Positions 50,280 to 63,225 are shown, counted from the stretch's first letter. The stretch is DNA of 64,000 nucleotides from Cacajao melanocephalus (GCA_963573385.1 CAUYLG010044558.1:1-64000), one strand, 5' to 3'. The notes: generated by a model from the letters alone, not told the origin. Translations and numbers: made by a program.

Positions 50280-50675
50280 ACCAATGATTATACAAATAAA
50301 TGTAAAATAGCAAGCAAATAAAGCAATTAAGTACAAGGCAAAATGAAGGTGATGAGAGGTGGAAAGAGGTCAGACTGTTCCAAGAAGAAAAAGCAGCATA
50401 TGCAAAGGCCCTGTGCAGGGAAGGAGTAGAATGCATTTGCAGGAATAAATGAACTCCACTGTTGCTGAAGCACAGAAAGCAGTGTCGGGGCGGGGGGTAG
50501 GGGGAGCAATGTGGGAGACCAGGAAGGCTAGCAAATGCCAAACCATTTGAGTCTTTATAGAAACACAAGGAGAAGGATTAGAGGGCTATTACAATAATCC
50601 ACAGAGAGATGATAGTAGCTGGGCTATGAAAATAGCAGCAAAAATGCTGAGATGTGGACATATGGTCTAATCATA
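50280..50675 (-). mobile_element. L2, antisense
   Basis: Antisense L2 interior: caagcaaataaagcaattaa, atatgcaaaggccctgtgca, gaggaaggctagcaaatg-type text, ttgagtctttatagaaacac, agagggctattacaataatc. The minus 97-codon ORF 50275-50568 is an L2-derived open frame. A G-rich run (ggggcggggggtaggggg) lies at 50486-50503. Confidence 0.68.
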
Positions 50676-50699
50676 AAAATGATAATAACAACCACAACC

Positions 50700-50900
50700 A
50701 TAATAATAGCAGCAACTATCATTTGCTAAATGCTTATTAGGTGCCAGGAACCATGCTATGTGCTTTAAATATATTGTTTTCCTCACAGCAACCCTGAATG
50801 ATAAATAGTATGACCCCCATTCTGCATGTGAAAAAGTGGGACTCCAAGGAGACTAAGTGACTTGATTTACTTGGCCAAGAATGTGCAGGTAACATATACA
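50700..50900 (-). mobile_element. MIR SINE, antisense (first of a pair)
   Basis: Antisense MIR: aataatagcagcaactatca, taggtgccaggaaccatgct, cccattctgcatgtgaaaaa, gtgacttgatttacttggcc. Confidence 0.72.
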
Positions 50901-50969
50901 TACAGCAGGAATTCAATAAAGTCTATCTGCCTGGTTTCCACTAATACAATATGGTTTCTTCACTACAAA

Positions 50970-51190
50970 AACAGTAAGAACAACAGCTACTATAGAGAGC
51001 CAGGAACTGTGCTATGCACATTTCTATCAACTGGGCTTGTAATCCTCCCAACTGCGTGATGTAGGTAGCATTATCCCCACTTTACATATGAGGAGACTGA
51101 GGAAGAACCAGATAAGCTGCAGGCCTAAACTGGGTACATATATCCCAGCTAAAAGTCACAGTACTGGGATTCAGATCCACTGAAGCCAAC
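50970..51190 (-). mobile_element. MIR SINE, antisense (second of a pair)
   Basis: Antisense MIR: gagccaggaactgtgctatg, tcccaactgcgtgatgtagg, ttatccccactttacatatg, gtactgggattcagatcc. It follows another MIR in the same orientation at 70 bp. Confidence 0.75.
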
Positions 51191-52640
51191 AAAAAGTTTT
51201 GGAAGGTTTTTCCTTTTCAATTTGGATGCTGATTAACTAAAAATGAAAACTGTGAGTCACCACTTTATCTGTGATCAGTTTAAAGCCCTCCATAAAAATC
51301 TAAAATGTACATTGCTTCTGCAACCAATGTTCATATTTTTATTGCAATCTCTGACCCACAGCACTCAGGGGTCCCAGATTTGTATCACTACCTGTTACCA
51401 TGGGACTGACTGCCAAAGGATAAAAATAACCTTGGTTACAGACGAAAAATGTTGAATATTTTCGCCAACATGGGCAGAAGAAATGACTTTGACAATCAAG
51501 TCATCTTGGAGAATCCTATTATTCTTCACAAAATGTACAGTGAAAGTGTCAGCATTTTAAAATCAAGAATGAAAATAGATGTTGCTTTCAACCAAAGAGG
51601 ACAATATTAAACTATGAGAATTCAAGAAAACAGAAAAGAGTGAAATGAGATCTTTAAATTCTTAACTACTCCACCATCGCATCTGTCCCTTTTCAAAAAT
51701 CTAAGGCAGCAACAAGATTTTATTATTTATTTATTTTTTATTTTGTAGTCCACCAAAACAGAAAATCCTTCCTGTCTGGCCAAAAGAATCCTTTTCTTTT
51801 CTGTAATCTATTCATTCCCAAAAAATATTTAATAAATGATCTTTAATATAACAGTAGATGCTATAATAAATCTTCATTTATATGATTTGTAGAAATTTCC
51901 ATCCAGGCAAAAAATAAAATACCTCTCTGAATATGTACAATCTGAGAACGCAGGTTAAAAAAAATCAAACAAAACTCCTTGAGCACAAAGATTGGTATTT
52001 TAGATTTCCTTTATCACCCTGACCTTCAGCAACTGGCATATACAATTTTCCATCCACATGTGGCACTAAATTGGCTTGAAGAGAGCGAATTAGAGGTATA
52101 CCCTGTGGACTAAATTACAATGCAAATCCCTGCATACTCCCATTAAAAATAATTTATAAACTTAGAATAGTAGATGTTCTCATTGCTAAAGTATTTAGCT
52201 TATGTTAGAGTCAGAAAACCTGCAATAAAAGTCTCCTATAAAATGGGTATGGTTTCTGCGACCGTTATCATACAAACATGGTCTTGGTGCTTCTGCTTTG
52301 ACCACTTAACCCTTACACATCACTTGTTGGTGGCGTAAGTATTTTGAACTGTTTAGTTTGTTGTCAAGGCAATAGATATGGCCTAACAAGTCACTGTGTC
52401 CCAGGTTTTCTTTCATGATTATCCTAGAAAGATGGTGTTTATAAGCTTCACAAACTTCTGTGCACTCAAGCAGCTTTAAAGGTTTTACCACCTGCAAAAC
52501 TATTTAAGAAATTCCTCATAGGCACTAAAAGAAAAAAAAAGTCCTTTCAGATTAGATTCCTTTTCTAAATAAGAGAGAATGCACTGCCATACTTCTTAAA
52601 TGAATACAAACTAAACACAGCCTTCAAAAATAGCAACAGA
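51191..52640. other. unassigned interval
   Basis: Mostly featureless. A possible L2 tail lies at 51975-52045 (ccttgagcacaaagattggt). A T/A run near 51720-51745 is low complexity. ORFs 50862-51059, 51243-51455 and 52306-52497 are 60-70 codons and unsupported. Confidence 0.35.
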
Positions 52641-52933
52641 TGCCAGGCGTGGTGGCTCATGCCTGTGATCCCAGCACTTTGGGAGGCGGAGGTGGGCAGA
52701 CCACCCGAAGTCAGGAGTTCAAGACCAGCCTGGCCAACATGGAGAAACCCCATTTCTACTAAAAATATAAAAATTAGCCAGTGTGGAAGCGCATGCCTGT
52801 AATCCCAGCTACTCAGGAGGCTGAGGCAGGAGAATTGTTTGAAACTATGAGACAGAGGTTGCAGTGGGTAGAGATCTCGTCACTGCTCTCCAGCCTGGGC
52901 GACTGAGCACTACTCCATCTCAAAAAAAAAAAG
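52641..52933 (+). mobile_element. Alu, full length
   Basis: Sense Alu from tgccaggcgtggtggctcat to an A-rich tail. A perfect 15-bp TSD aaaaatagcaacaga occupies 52626-52640 and 52934-52948. It forms an inverted pair with the Alu at 53175-53467. Confidence 0.97.
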
Positions 52934-53169
52934 AAAAATAGCAACAGAAAATTAAAATTTTGCTTCTTAACAATGGATTTGATTTGATTTACGATGTAAA
53001 AGATCCCTATATAAAATGTTGTAGTATGCACCTGAACAAAAGCCACAGATAATCTAAAAATGTGTACTGTATACTTATATTTTTAAATACATGCCTTTGA
53101 AATAAGATTGATTTAATATACTAGCTTTGTATGAAAAATATTTTGAAAATATTTGCATGTTGTAATTAG

Positions 53170-53467
<298 letters not shown>

Positions 53468-53689
53468 CCTAGATTTATTTTTAAATAATGTAAGATAGTT
53501 CATTATTTTTTAAAAACCAAATGCAATCTTTATATCAAGAGTTATCACATAAGTTTCTGTATGTTTTTTAAAAATTAGAAGTGTTCTATATCAGGCTCTC
53601 TTAAAAATAGGCAAATATTAATTTTAATGCATGTTTCATGGCATCCATTAAAATACACCAGTTTGCAAATAAAAACATAATACATTACT

Positions 53690-54207
53690 TGGGAGAAAAT
53701 TAAAATTTTTAAATAAATCTATTTACAACAGCATCAAAACATGTAAATAAGAATAAATCTATCAAAAGATGAGCTAACCATTCCACTCCCATGTATTTAC
53801 CCAAAAGAAAAGAGTACATCATCCACTAAAGACATGTAGAGGGATGTTCAGGGAAGCTTTGTTCCTCATATCCTCACCTAGGAAAGAACCCAAATGCCCA
53901 CCACAATGAGTAGAAAGATTGAATAAATTATTCATACAGAGCCTACTACACACATACATCAAAAAGCACAAACTACTGTTACATGTCCCAGCACAAATGT
54001 ATTTCAGATAAACTGTTAGACTAAAAAAGCTAGTCACAAAAGAACAAATACTATGTGATTTCATTTCCATGGAATTCAAGAATAGACAAGACTAAGAGCA
54101 ACTGAGGTCAGACTAGTGGATTCGGTGCTTACTGGCTAATATGGGGAAAAGGGACTCTTCTACAGTGCTGGAAATGTCCTAATTCTTGACCTGGGCAGTA
54201 ACTACAT

Positions 54208-54258
<51 letters not shown>

Positions 54259-54260
54259 CA
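53690..54260 (+). mobile_element. old L1 (L1M type), 3' end
   Basis: L1M text: gctaaccattccactcccat, aacccaaatgcccaccacaa, aatactatgtgatttcattt, and tgtcctaattcttgacctgg near the end. The minus 86-codon ORF 53819-54079 is antisense to it. Confidence 0.62.
54209..54258. repeat. (TG)n microsatellite
   Basis: About 20 uninterrupted tg units followed by tatgtatgtaca, sitting at the L1M 3' end. The long pure run makes it probably polymorphic in length. Confidence 0.97.
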
Positions 54261-55311
54261 TGAATAAACAGATCACAAATGCAATGCAGCCTGGATGACA
54301 CTGCTATTTTTTTTAATGCATCTGATTTTTAACGTGTTGCCATTACCCTGATGACCAAGCTATCATGATTAAAATGCCAACCAAGGATATGAGAATCGAT
54401 TCTCCAACATCTTACCTTGCCATTAAGGCACAAGAAGGGAGATGCACAAAGTTTATAGCCCAGTCCATAGGATCATCAGGTCATCTTTCGAGTCACCGAT
54501 TTGGAAAAGGCACCAAGTCAAACAGCACAAGGCCATCCGACTTTTTGTAAAAACAAAAACCAATGCTTTAATAAGGGGCCACATTTCTGATGAAGGGCCT
54601 GATGCTCAGCTTTGTTCAAATACAATAACACCACATCTCATTTAATTAAGCAAACCAACCAGAATAGCCAATTGCAAATGTGAAGAAACTTAAAGAATTA
54701 TATATATATAGCTCATATTTTCACCAGAAAAGATTATAGAATGTGTGGAAACAGTAGATTCTCTCAGTGATAGTGAACTTCCCAAGGGGAGCTCTTTTGC
54801 TCAAGGCCAGAAGTTGAGAAGACTCTGCAGAAAAGAGACAAGGAAAGGAAAGAGGTGGTTGGCTACCTGGATGCCACTGCCTCCTACTTCATATAGCTGG
54901 GGTGACATGGATAGGACAATGTGTACTTCGTAAATTGCCCAGATCCCAGTCCAATAAACTGATGTCAGACGCAAATGGCATTCCTGCCTCATTTGAGTAG
55001 GTGTTGCCCCAATCACCACCAGAAAATATTCAAACTGTCTGATTTAGATAGCACAGCTTATAGACGAGGACACTGTGGTCTATGTGCCACTATAGGCACC
55101 AAAATGGCATACATAAACTGAAGAACATTTTAGTGCTGGCTTGTACACAGGAGCTAACTGAACTCACTATTTGGGGCCCAACACTGAGATTCACTTCTAA
55201 TGCAATGTGACATTACATTCATGTGGCCAAGTACTGATGAATATATAAAGAAAAGTAGTGTTCTGCCACATAACTGAGTTTTTATACATATCTTCTTTAT
55301 ATGCATTATAG
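54261..55311. other. unassigned interval
   Basis: No recognised repeat. ORFs 54365-54550, 54442-54645, 54745-54933 and, on the minus strand, 54801-55019 are short and overlap on both strands. A tatatata run lies at 54701-54710. Confidence 0.38.
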
Positions 55312-55534
55312 CAGTGGTTCTCAACAGGAGTAATTTTTCCACCCAAGGAACATTTGGCAGTGACTAGAGGCATTTTTGGTCATCATAACTTGAGTCTTGC
55401 GACAGGGTGCACACTATTAGTATCTAGTTGGTAGAAGCCAGGGACACTACGTGCTCCACAATGCACAGCATAGCTCCCCACACCAAAGAGCTATATGACC
55501 TAAAATGACTAAAATGCTGAGCTTGAGAAGTTCT
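55312..55534 (+). mobile_element. MER20 (hAT-Charlie)
   Basis: Forward copy: cagtggttctcaacaggagt, ggaacatttggcagtgacta, ccagggacactacgtgctcc, ccacaatgcacagcatagct, ending gagcttgagaagttc. The possible 8-bp TSD (cattatag and caccatac) has decayed. It is the second MER20 in the window, in the opposite orientation to the one at 46997-47214. Confidence 0.85.
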
Positions 55535-55602
55535 TCACCATACAGCATAAACAGCTATAATGCAAAGATTCAAAGAGGTAAATTAGCAAATTAGAAAATC
55601 TG

Positions 55603-55905
55603 GCTGCGTGCAGTAGCTTACGCCTGTAATCCCAACACTTTGGGAGGCCGAGGCAGGCAGACTGCTTGAGCCCAGTAGTTCAAGATCAGCCTAGGCAACA
55701 TGGCAAAATCCCATCTCTACAAAAAATACAAAAAATTAGCCAGGTGTGGTGGCAAGTGCCTATGGTCCCAGCTACTCGGGAGGCTGAAGTGCAGGGGGAA
55801 GGGGGGGTCACTTGAGCCCAGGAAATTGAGGCTGCAGTGAGCTGTGATTGTACTACTGCATTTCAGCATGGGTGGCAGAGGAAGACCTGTTTCAAAAAAA
55901 AAAAA
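55603..55905 (+). mobile_element. Alu, old, full length
   Basis: Sense Alu from ctggctgcgtgcagtagctt to an A tail. Includes a local G-rich change (gcagggggaagggggggtca, 55793-55812). Confidence 0.93.
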
Positions 55906-56049
55906 GCTAAAGGCTGTAGCTCATAAAACAGCAAGAAGAAATTATAAAGTAATAAATCAGAGCAAATGAAACATTTAGAAACCCTTTAGTTTTCCTCTTC
56001 AAATATTACAGAGGTTAAAAATGTATATGTGTAATTAAAATAGGCAACA

Positions 56050-56460
56050 CTATCTTAGTGGGGAAGAGGAACTGTAAACAACCTAAATTAATCAATAAGG
56101 AATTTTGTGAAGAAATTGTGATAAAACTATACTATGAAAAATTTTTGGCAATTAAAAATAGTGATTTGGGGTTAAATGTACTGATTTGGAGAGATGCCTA
56201 TAAAATAAAGCCAGGGAGATAAAATTACAAGATTCTGTTCACAGAATGAGTCCACTTTTGTAAAAATTAGAAAAACAGGTTTCTCAAGATACATATCTTA
56301 TTTCCATGGATGGGGAGGGATTGTTGATACAAACAAAACTCTTAATATTCATTTCTTTAAAAGAGTAGGATTAGGGATGGTGAGTACGGAAATTAACCGC
56401 ATTTTATCTATACATTATCATTATTCTTTTGGAATTTAAAAAAATCATATAATGTAAGCT
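56050..56460 (+). mobile_element. old L1 (L1M/HAL1 type), 3' part
   Basis: Diverged L1 3' text: aactatactatgaaaaattt, gtactgatttggagagatgc, gagtccacttttgtaaaaat, ttatcattattcttttggaa. Confidence 0.55.
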
Positions 56461-56530
56461 TGAGCTTCAGAAGGGAGGGAGAGAAAAAGCAGAAAAGGAA
56501 GGAGATGAGAGGGGAAAGAAGAAAAGAAAG
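56461..56530 (+). repeat. GA-rich low-complexity tract
   Basis: About 65 bases, almost all purine on the plus strand (aagggagggagagaaaaagc and on), directly after the L1M end. May be its degenerate tail. Confidence 0.85.
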
Positions 56531-58399
56531 GGCATTACTGTAACAGCAGATAGGAAAACTTGAGTCTGTTGTTCCTGTTTTTACCAGTAAGTGCTGCTGT
56601 TGACCAATTTAATGGATAAAAGCAGTGAAATAAAATTGGAGAAAGCAACTCCAAACATCTGGCCCTTTGCTCACTATCAGGCCTTTTCAGCTACCAACAC
56701 ACAGTTTGGATCAACTGGCTTTGTTTTGTTTTGTTTCTCTGATCCACTACTCATCTTTGAAAATTCTGCATCAGATAGTGATGGAATCAACTAGTCATAT
56801 CTCTTCTCAAAAACAGAGGCACCAACTGTGCTAGATGACAGATTCACTTCTGGTAAGCGCAGATAAGGATTCAGCACATCCGTCTCCACTTCAAGGAGCA
56901 ACTCTCAGGCACAGCAACTTAATTATCCAAGTCTCATTCCCAGAAAGTTCCCTGAATACCTCTGCTTCACCAGTCTTGGAAACTAAGGCCCCCTCTACTG
57001 TTGTTCAAAGCATGAAAATGTATTTTCCAAGTTCTACTGCACCAATGAAATAGATCCAGCATGAAACATATAGGGAGTTCTAATAATGCCACTTGCATAC
57101 ACACTCAAATGCATACACACTCAAATGCACACACACGGATGTCATGCAGCGCATAGTTTTAAAAATGGACAACTGCTGCATTCCAGTATTTTGCCTTTAC
57201 TTGCATCAGATGCCACCAGCCCTATCTTTAAAAACAACAGAATAATAAGATTTAAAAGATAAAAAAATTGGGCCAGTTTGAACTTTCAAATATCAAAGGT
57301 TTTTATATTTTGCATAAGTAACCATTCTTCTTAACTTGCCATGAAGAGGTAACCCCTTGGGTCTCTAGATTCCTTTCTATTGACAGGCATTTTCTTACAG
57401 CTTGCACATACAGAATTGCAAAACATGGTTGTTTTGCTTGCGAAATAATGATTTATTACCATACTATTAATCCAGTACTAGTAAAATGAACTCAGGAACA
57501 TGTATTTATCTTTTCTATGTTATGACACTGAAAGAACCACCACCGCCACCACCCTGTTAAGAAGAAAACAACTTGGAGAGCTCTTCAGCAGCAGTGGAGT
57601 TTTCTTTCATCCCAGACTTGAATCACAGTTGCGGAGGCAGGATTTCACAATCCCCCTCAGGGACTGCAAGCACTGGCGCCAATCACAGCATTTCCCCTGA
57701 TTAGCAAACTGGCTTTAGACCCTTCAAAACTTTCACATTTGAAATTTAACACATCTATATTTAGAACATGACTTGCAGGACAACATTTGCTGTATGCAAA
57801 ATGGCAAAAGAAAAAAGGGCACTGGGACTGTATTTATTCCTATAGAAATATAGAGATTATAACTCTCGGACCGCAAACAGAAGGGGAAACCTAGAAATTA
57901 GTGACTCAAATAAGAAGTTAGCGTGGGGGCTCGCAGAGCATCCATCATCTTATGGTCTATTGCTACTGGACGCATTTGGAATTAAGAAGTTTAATATCTT
58001 AAACCTACAAATGCTATGGCCAGAAAGTTAGTATACTTGCATGAAGCCTTGTGTCTTGTATAAGAAATTCGAGAGTGACAGAAATGTAATCTGAATTTCA
58101 TGCCCAGTCTGAAAGGTGGGTGGCTACTCCTTAGCTCCAGCCATTTGTTGATTGGACAGACTAGAGACATGGAGTTTCCAGATTTTCCAGTTTTCCAAGA
58201 GAACCTAGAAATAGGGGTTTTGATGTGAAAGTTCCTAATTTTTAAAAAATGTTGACCACTATTTCACATTTGTCAAAAGCTGATTGTCCATGAGCCACAT
58301 TAAGCCTATGGCCTTGGGGTTTGCAACTTCAAGTAAGATGTTGAAATACTCAATGAAGTAGTAAAATTAGTGCCAGGAGATAAATGTGAAATTTTTAAA
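56531..58399. other. repeat-poor interval, no gene seen
   Basis: About 1.9 kb with no interspersed repeat recognised. ORFs 56591-56794, 56835-57053 and 57500-57700 (66-72 codons) are in different frames. A 16-bp unit catacacactcaaatg is repeated at 57096-57130. Minus strand has a strong acceptor-like ttgttttcttcttaacag ending near 57557 but no matching donor. Confidence 0.4.
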
Positions 58400-60245
58400 A
58401 TTGTGGTAAGAAACAAACAAACATGTTACATAAAATTTACCATCTTAACCATTTCTAAACACACAGTTCATTGATGTTAAGGACATTCACATTGCTGTGC
58501 AACAGATCTCCAAACTTTTTCATCTTGCAAAACTGAAGCTCTATACTTGTTAAATACCAACTCCCCTTTTCCCACTACCCCCTCCCAATAGCAATCACTA
58601 TTGTACATTCTGTCTCTGAGTTAGACTCCTCTGCATACCTCATGTAAGTGGATTCATACAGTATTTACCTTCTTGTCACTGGCTTACTTAACTTACTGTA
58701 GTGTCCTAAAGTTTCATCATGTTGTAGGATGGCATAGGAAAGGATTTCCTCACTTTTTAAGGCTGAATTATACTCCATTGTATGTACATAGCACATTTTG
58801 TTTATTCATTCATCTGCTGAGGGACATCTGGGTTGCTTCCAATCTTGGTTATTATGACTAGCACTGCTATGAACATGGATGTGCAATTATCCTGCTTTCA
58901 ATACTTTTGAATATATATATATACACACACAAAAGTAGGACTGCTGGATCATATGAGAGTCTGTTTTTTTTTTTTTTTTTTTTGAGACAGAGTCTTACTC
59001 TGTCACCCAGGCAGGAGTGCAGTGGTGAGATCTCCATTCACTACAGCCTTTGCCTCCTGGGTTCAAGCAATTTTCACTCTTCAGCCTGCCAAGTATCTGG
59101 GACTACAGATGTACGCCACCACACCAAGCTAATTTTTATATTTTTACTAGAGATGGGGTTTTGCCATGTTGCCCAGGCTTGTCTCTAACTCCTGGCCTCA
59201 AGTGATCCACTTGCCTTAGCCTCCCAAAGTGCTGGGATTAGTATTTTTAATTTTTTATGAACCTATATGCTCCTTTCCATAGCAGTTGTACCATTTTATA
59301 ATACCACCAACTGCGCAAGAGTTCCACTTTCTCCACATTCTCAACACTCATTATTTTTCTTTAATAGTAGCCATACTAATGAGTATGAGGTGATACTTCT
59401 CTGTGGTTTTGATTTGCATTTATCAGATAATTAGTGACACTGAGCACTTTTTCACATGCTCGTTGGTCATCTGTATACCACTTTTGGAGAAATGTCTCTT
59501 CAAGTTCTTTGTCCATTTTTTAATCAGGTAATTTTATTTTTTGTGATTGAGTTGTGGGAGTTCTTTATGCACTCTGGGTATTAACCAATTATCAGATATA
59601 TGATTTGCAGATACTTTTTACCATTCTGTAGTTTGCCTCTGCACTGTGATGACTGTGTCATTTGATGTACAAAAGATTTTAAGTTTGATGTAGTAGCAGT
59701 TTGTCTGTTTTCTTTTTTTTTTTAGCATCTAGAAGACTGTCCTATGTCCATTTTTCCTTTTGTTGCCTGTGCTTTTCATGTTACATACGAGAAATAATTG
59801 CTAAATTCGAGATCATGATGTATTTTCCCTACAACTTCTTCTAGTTTTATAGTTTTGATTCTTACATTTAGGTCTTGAATCCATCCTGAGTTAATATTTG
59901 TACATGGTGTAAGATAAGGGTCCAACTTCATTCCATTGCATGTATCTAGTTTTCCTAACCCCATCTGATGAAGAGATGGGCCTTATCACATTAAATCATC
60001 TTGGCACCCTTGTCGAAGATCATTTGACCATATATGCAAGGGTTCACTTCTGAGCTCTCTATTCTATTCCACTGGTCTATTTGTGTGTCTTTATGTCAAT
60101 ACTATACTGTTAATGGTTATTGTAGTTTTGTAATATGTTTTGAAAACAGAAAGTATGAGTCCTTCAAATTTGTTCTTCTTTCTCAAAATTGCTTTGGCTA
60201 TTCAGGTAAATGCAAATTTTTGGTGAAAGACTTCTGGGTCAAGTC
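58400..60245 (-). mobile_element. old L1 (L1M type), antisense, split by an Alu
   Basis: Antisense L1 of about 1.57 kb without the Alu: ttaccatcttaaccatttct (3' UTR side), gaattatactccattgtatg, ctgatgagggacatctggg-type text, tgtggttttgatttgcattt, and cccactggtctatttgtgtg at the ORF2 inner end. The left end of the Alu interrupts it at gagagtctg. No intact ORF2; the 76-codon ORF 60034-60264 and minus 59776-59964 are fragments. Confidence 0.83.
58963..59240 (-). mobile_element. Alu inside L1M, 5'-truncated
   Basis: Antisense Alu from a T run of about 20 to cccaaagtgctgggatta. The last 30 or so bases of the Alu 5' end are missing. L1 sequence resumes at gtatttttaattttttatg. Confidence 0.93.
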
Positions 60246-60412
60246 TTTCCAAGGTCCAAGTTAGTAAGTGTTCTCTTCCAAATTTCTACCACTAGTAGTA
60301 TATAGAAGCATTAACTGAAGAAGAATTTACAGACATAATGCAACTGTCCGGAAATTTTAAACGTAGCATTAGGTATAGCACACTCAAAGTATCGTGGCTT
60401 TCCTGGTAGAGA

Positions 60413-60668
60413 AAATAGTGGTTAAGAAGACAGGTTCCCGAATGAAAGAGATTGGGGCTTGAGTGTTGACTCTACCACCACCTGTCTATACAGCCTCGTG
60501 AACCTTATTTAACCTCAGGTTTTCTCATCTTCAAAACAAAGATAATGACAGTACCTCCTTCACAGGGTTGCTGTGATGAATAAACAGAACAATGCAAGTA
60601 AAGCACTTAGCACAGTGCTTACCCAGCACACAGTCAGCACTCAGTAACTTCTGGCTACCACCACCATT
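60413..60668 (+). mobile_element. MIR SINE
   Basis: Forward MIR: agtggttaagaagacaggtt, ttttctcatcttcaaaacaa, gatgaataaacagaacaatg, aagcacttagcacagtgctt. Almost full length. Confidence 0.78.
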
Positions 60669-61153
60669 CTTGTTATTTATGCCTTTCAATATTAACTATT
60701 TTGTTTTTATCAGTGGTGTAATTTTTGTAGGATAAAATGTAATGTTGGACACTTAGGAGATCCATGTGAAAACAGGTATCTTTTACTTATTAATGCACAA
60801 AGCTCAATGTCAGAAACAAGGAGCAGTCATACTGAGATCAAGAAGAGAAAAAGAGAAATAAAGTGAGGGTAATTTATACTGCCCTAAAGAAACCTCACAT
60901 TAACTCATCCAAAAGGCATTTGGAATAGAAAACCACTGGCCAGATACAGATTCAACTTAATGCTTTACAAATTCAAAAACCAAACACCAAGACTTTTCAA
61001 AAAGCTGAAAGAAAGAGAATACCTCAATTTGGTCTAGTCTAGCCTATACTACTAAGAAATGAGGAGGAACTTGGAACCAAATCCTTTAGAAGTTAAATCT
61101 TGATCTAGTCATTTATTCATTAAAAAGCCAGTTTCGTATAACTGCTAACATGA
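60669..61153. other. unassigned interval
   Basis: AT-rich, no gene or repeat recognised. Confidence 0.35.
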
Positions 61154-61311
61154 GAATATAAGAAAACTATCAGGTAAATTGTGTCATGAGTCTCAGCTAT
61201 TTAAATCTGCATCCATTTTCACTTTGGAAACTACCCTGATTTTCCTCTAGGTTTCCTACCTTCTTTGGCGAAGTTCAGTCCCCCATAGAATTCAGGAGTG
61301 AAACATGGTGC
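61154..61311 (+). repeat. 158-bp direct duplication, copy A
   Basis: Aligns to 62299-62456. Shared words include caggtaaattgtg, tatttaaatctgcatc, ctaccctgatttt/ttccctctagg and gagtg(g)aacatggt. Identity is roughly 80% by eye, with a few small gaps. Confidence 0.88.
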
Positions 61312-61449
61312 CAGTGTCTATACTAATCAGCCTAAAACACTTTTCTTCATCACAGGCACTGGCTCATGAATGGAACATGATTTAAGGGTGACCAATAAGA
61401 AAGGTTTTATCTTCTCCCTTGCAATCATAGAAGTGTTCCCAGAAATATC

Positions 61450-61498
61450 CCTCTCTCTTCCCCACTCTCTCTCTCTCACCACTCTCTCTCTCTCTCAT
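61450..61498. repeat. (CT)n microsatellite
   Basis: Two blocks of ctctctct separated by caccact, followed by atgcaagagagaata, whose gagaga could pair back to the ct block. Confidence 0.93.
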
Positions 61499-62298
61499 GC
61501 AAGAGAGAATAAGCAGCCCCAAGAGTATTTGGCAGACATCTTATCATCACGAAGTGGAACCAGCAACAGTCTAAAGGTAACATAATACTATGAAGGCAGA
61601 GTGGATTGGATGAGAAATCAGGTACATGATGATAACTCTAGACCCATGGTCAATCCAACCATGACACTCAAACCAAGTGCAAAAGGATCTGAACTCTTCA
61701 CCTAAATGAATGAATAAATTTCCTTTGTTGCTTTAGTTCAACTTTTGTTCATTTCCAGCTGAATGGATTTTTACCTAGTATGCTCCTCCAAGCCTAATTT
61801 TAAAGATTCTTCTTTTTTAAATAATAGCATTTCCACAGATGTATGCCCCAGATAACTCGGCTTCAGAAGGATTAGCCCATACAAGCAAACAGTCTCATTT
61901 TCCACAGTCTTATATAAAATCCATATTAATGTTACTCAAGGATTGTCACCAGTCATCTCAGTGCAACCCATAAGAACTTGAAGATACGCCTCCTGAGAGC
62001 AGTAAACACTTTTTAGATACATTTCCTTTCCTCTCCTGAGTAAGCTAAGGGTATTTAATCTGTCCTAAAAGGATATACATTCATTTTTCAATGTTTACTA
62101 CATTGAAGGAACTCTAGATATTTGATATGACATTATGAAGACCTTGAACTACGAAAGCTTCTTTCTTCTACAGATCCCAGAGAACTTCATACTTATTTAC
62201 TGTTAACAATCCCATAAAGCAGATAGAAGAAGGGATTCATGCCCTAGAGACAACAAGATGAAGCACTGACAAAGGTCACCAGGCACTGGGCAGTTGCA
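61499..62298. other. unassigned interval, possible MIR trace
   Basis: At 62165-62298 the text (ttaacaatcccataaagcag, caaaggtcaccaggcact) loosely resembles antisense MIR. The rest is unassigned. No gene seen. Confidence 0.35.
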
Positions 62299-62456
62299 GA
62301 ATGAGAAAACCATCAGGTAAATTGTGGCATGAGCCTCAAATATTTAAATCTGCATCTATTCTCACTTACTTTGGAAGCTACCCTGATTTCCCTCTAGGAG
62401 TCAAACCTCCCTTAGCAGAGCTCATCCACCCTAGAATCTAAGAGTGGAACATGGTA
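62299..62456 (+). repeat. 158-bp direct duplication, copy B
   Basis: Partner of 61154-61311 at an offset of about 1145 bp. It retains the same order of words, with cttactttgg for ctttgg and other small indels. Confidence 0.88.
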
Positions 62457-62997
62457 CTTAAAGCACACATAGGAAGCACTCAAGAAGTGTTAGGTGCTGC
62501 AGGGCTTTTGTTGTTGTCCTCCAAACAGATGTTAGAATGAACAATTTCCAATTTATTTAATCACTGAACCTTCTTTTTCCTCCATTAAGCCCTCTATGGC
62601 ATTCTTACCCAGCTGACCTTTGAACTTCAGTTCTTGAACTATGTTTAATAACCCTCTTCCTCCTTCATCCAGGGTACAAATCACCCTGCATGTGTCTACT
62701 TGTCTCTTTTTCTCTAGCCCAACTTTTCCAACTTTCACCTCCCATGATTCCCTTTTTTGTCCCTTGATCATTCAGTAGATGGACATGGTCTCAGGCAGAA
62801 GACCATGCTCAATTTCCCAAGGATGAACTTTCTCAGGTTGTATTTCCCTCTCACTCAAAACCTCAACTCATAAAAATAAAGAAAGACAACCTTCAGGTCA
62901 TGGAGCCTAAATTATTAAGCAAAAACCAGTTTTGATGTGATTTAAGGAAAAAGGAAAGCAAAAAGGCAATAACAATGTGTATTTCTGTCAGAGTGTG
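62457..62997. other. unassigned interval
   Basis: Pyrimidine-rich at 62565-62760. The minus 72-codon ORF 62553-62771 is Lys/Glu/Gly-rich because of this composition. No gene seen. Confidence 0.35.
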
Positions 62998-63225
62998 GTG
63001 CTGCGGTTAAATGCATGAATTTGGGCACCCAAGCAATCAGCTTTCAAGCCCCACTTCTATTGTTTACTGGTCATGTGACCTTGAGATAAGAATCTGTAAA
63101 ACTGACATGAAAGATGGTACTGAGCTCATGGATTGTTCTGATTTAAATGAGATAGTACGCAGAAGGTACTAAGCAGAGTGCCTGGCACATGGGAAGCATC
63201 AATAAATGCTCACTACTGCTATTAA
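62998..63225 (+). mobile_element. MIR SINE
   Basis: Forward MIR: ctgcggttaaatgcatgaat, ttactggtcatgtgaccttg, agcagagtgcctggcacatg, ggaagcatcaataaatgctc. A short (ctg)n run at 63228-63244 follows. Confidence 0.8.

Noticed and set aside
50486..50503. G-quadruplex at a run of G residues
   Set aside because: Only three G runs lie close together; the fourth needs a long loop.
57460..57557. Minus-strand exon suggested by ttgttttcttcttaacag
   Set aside because: Excellent acceptor but no adequate donor; frames close quickly after a (ggt)n stretch.
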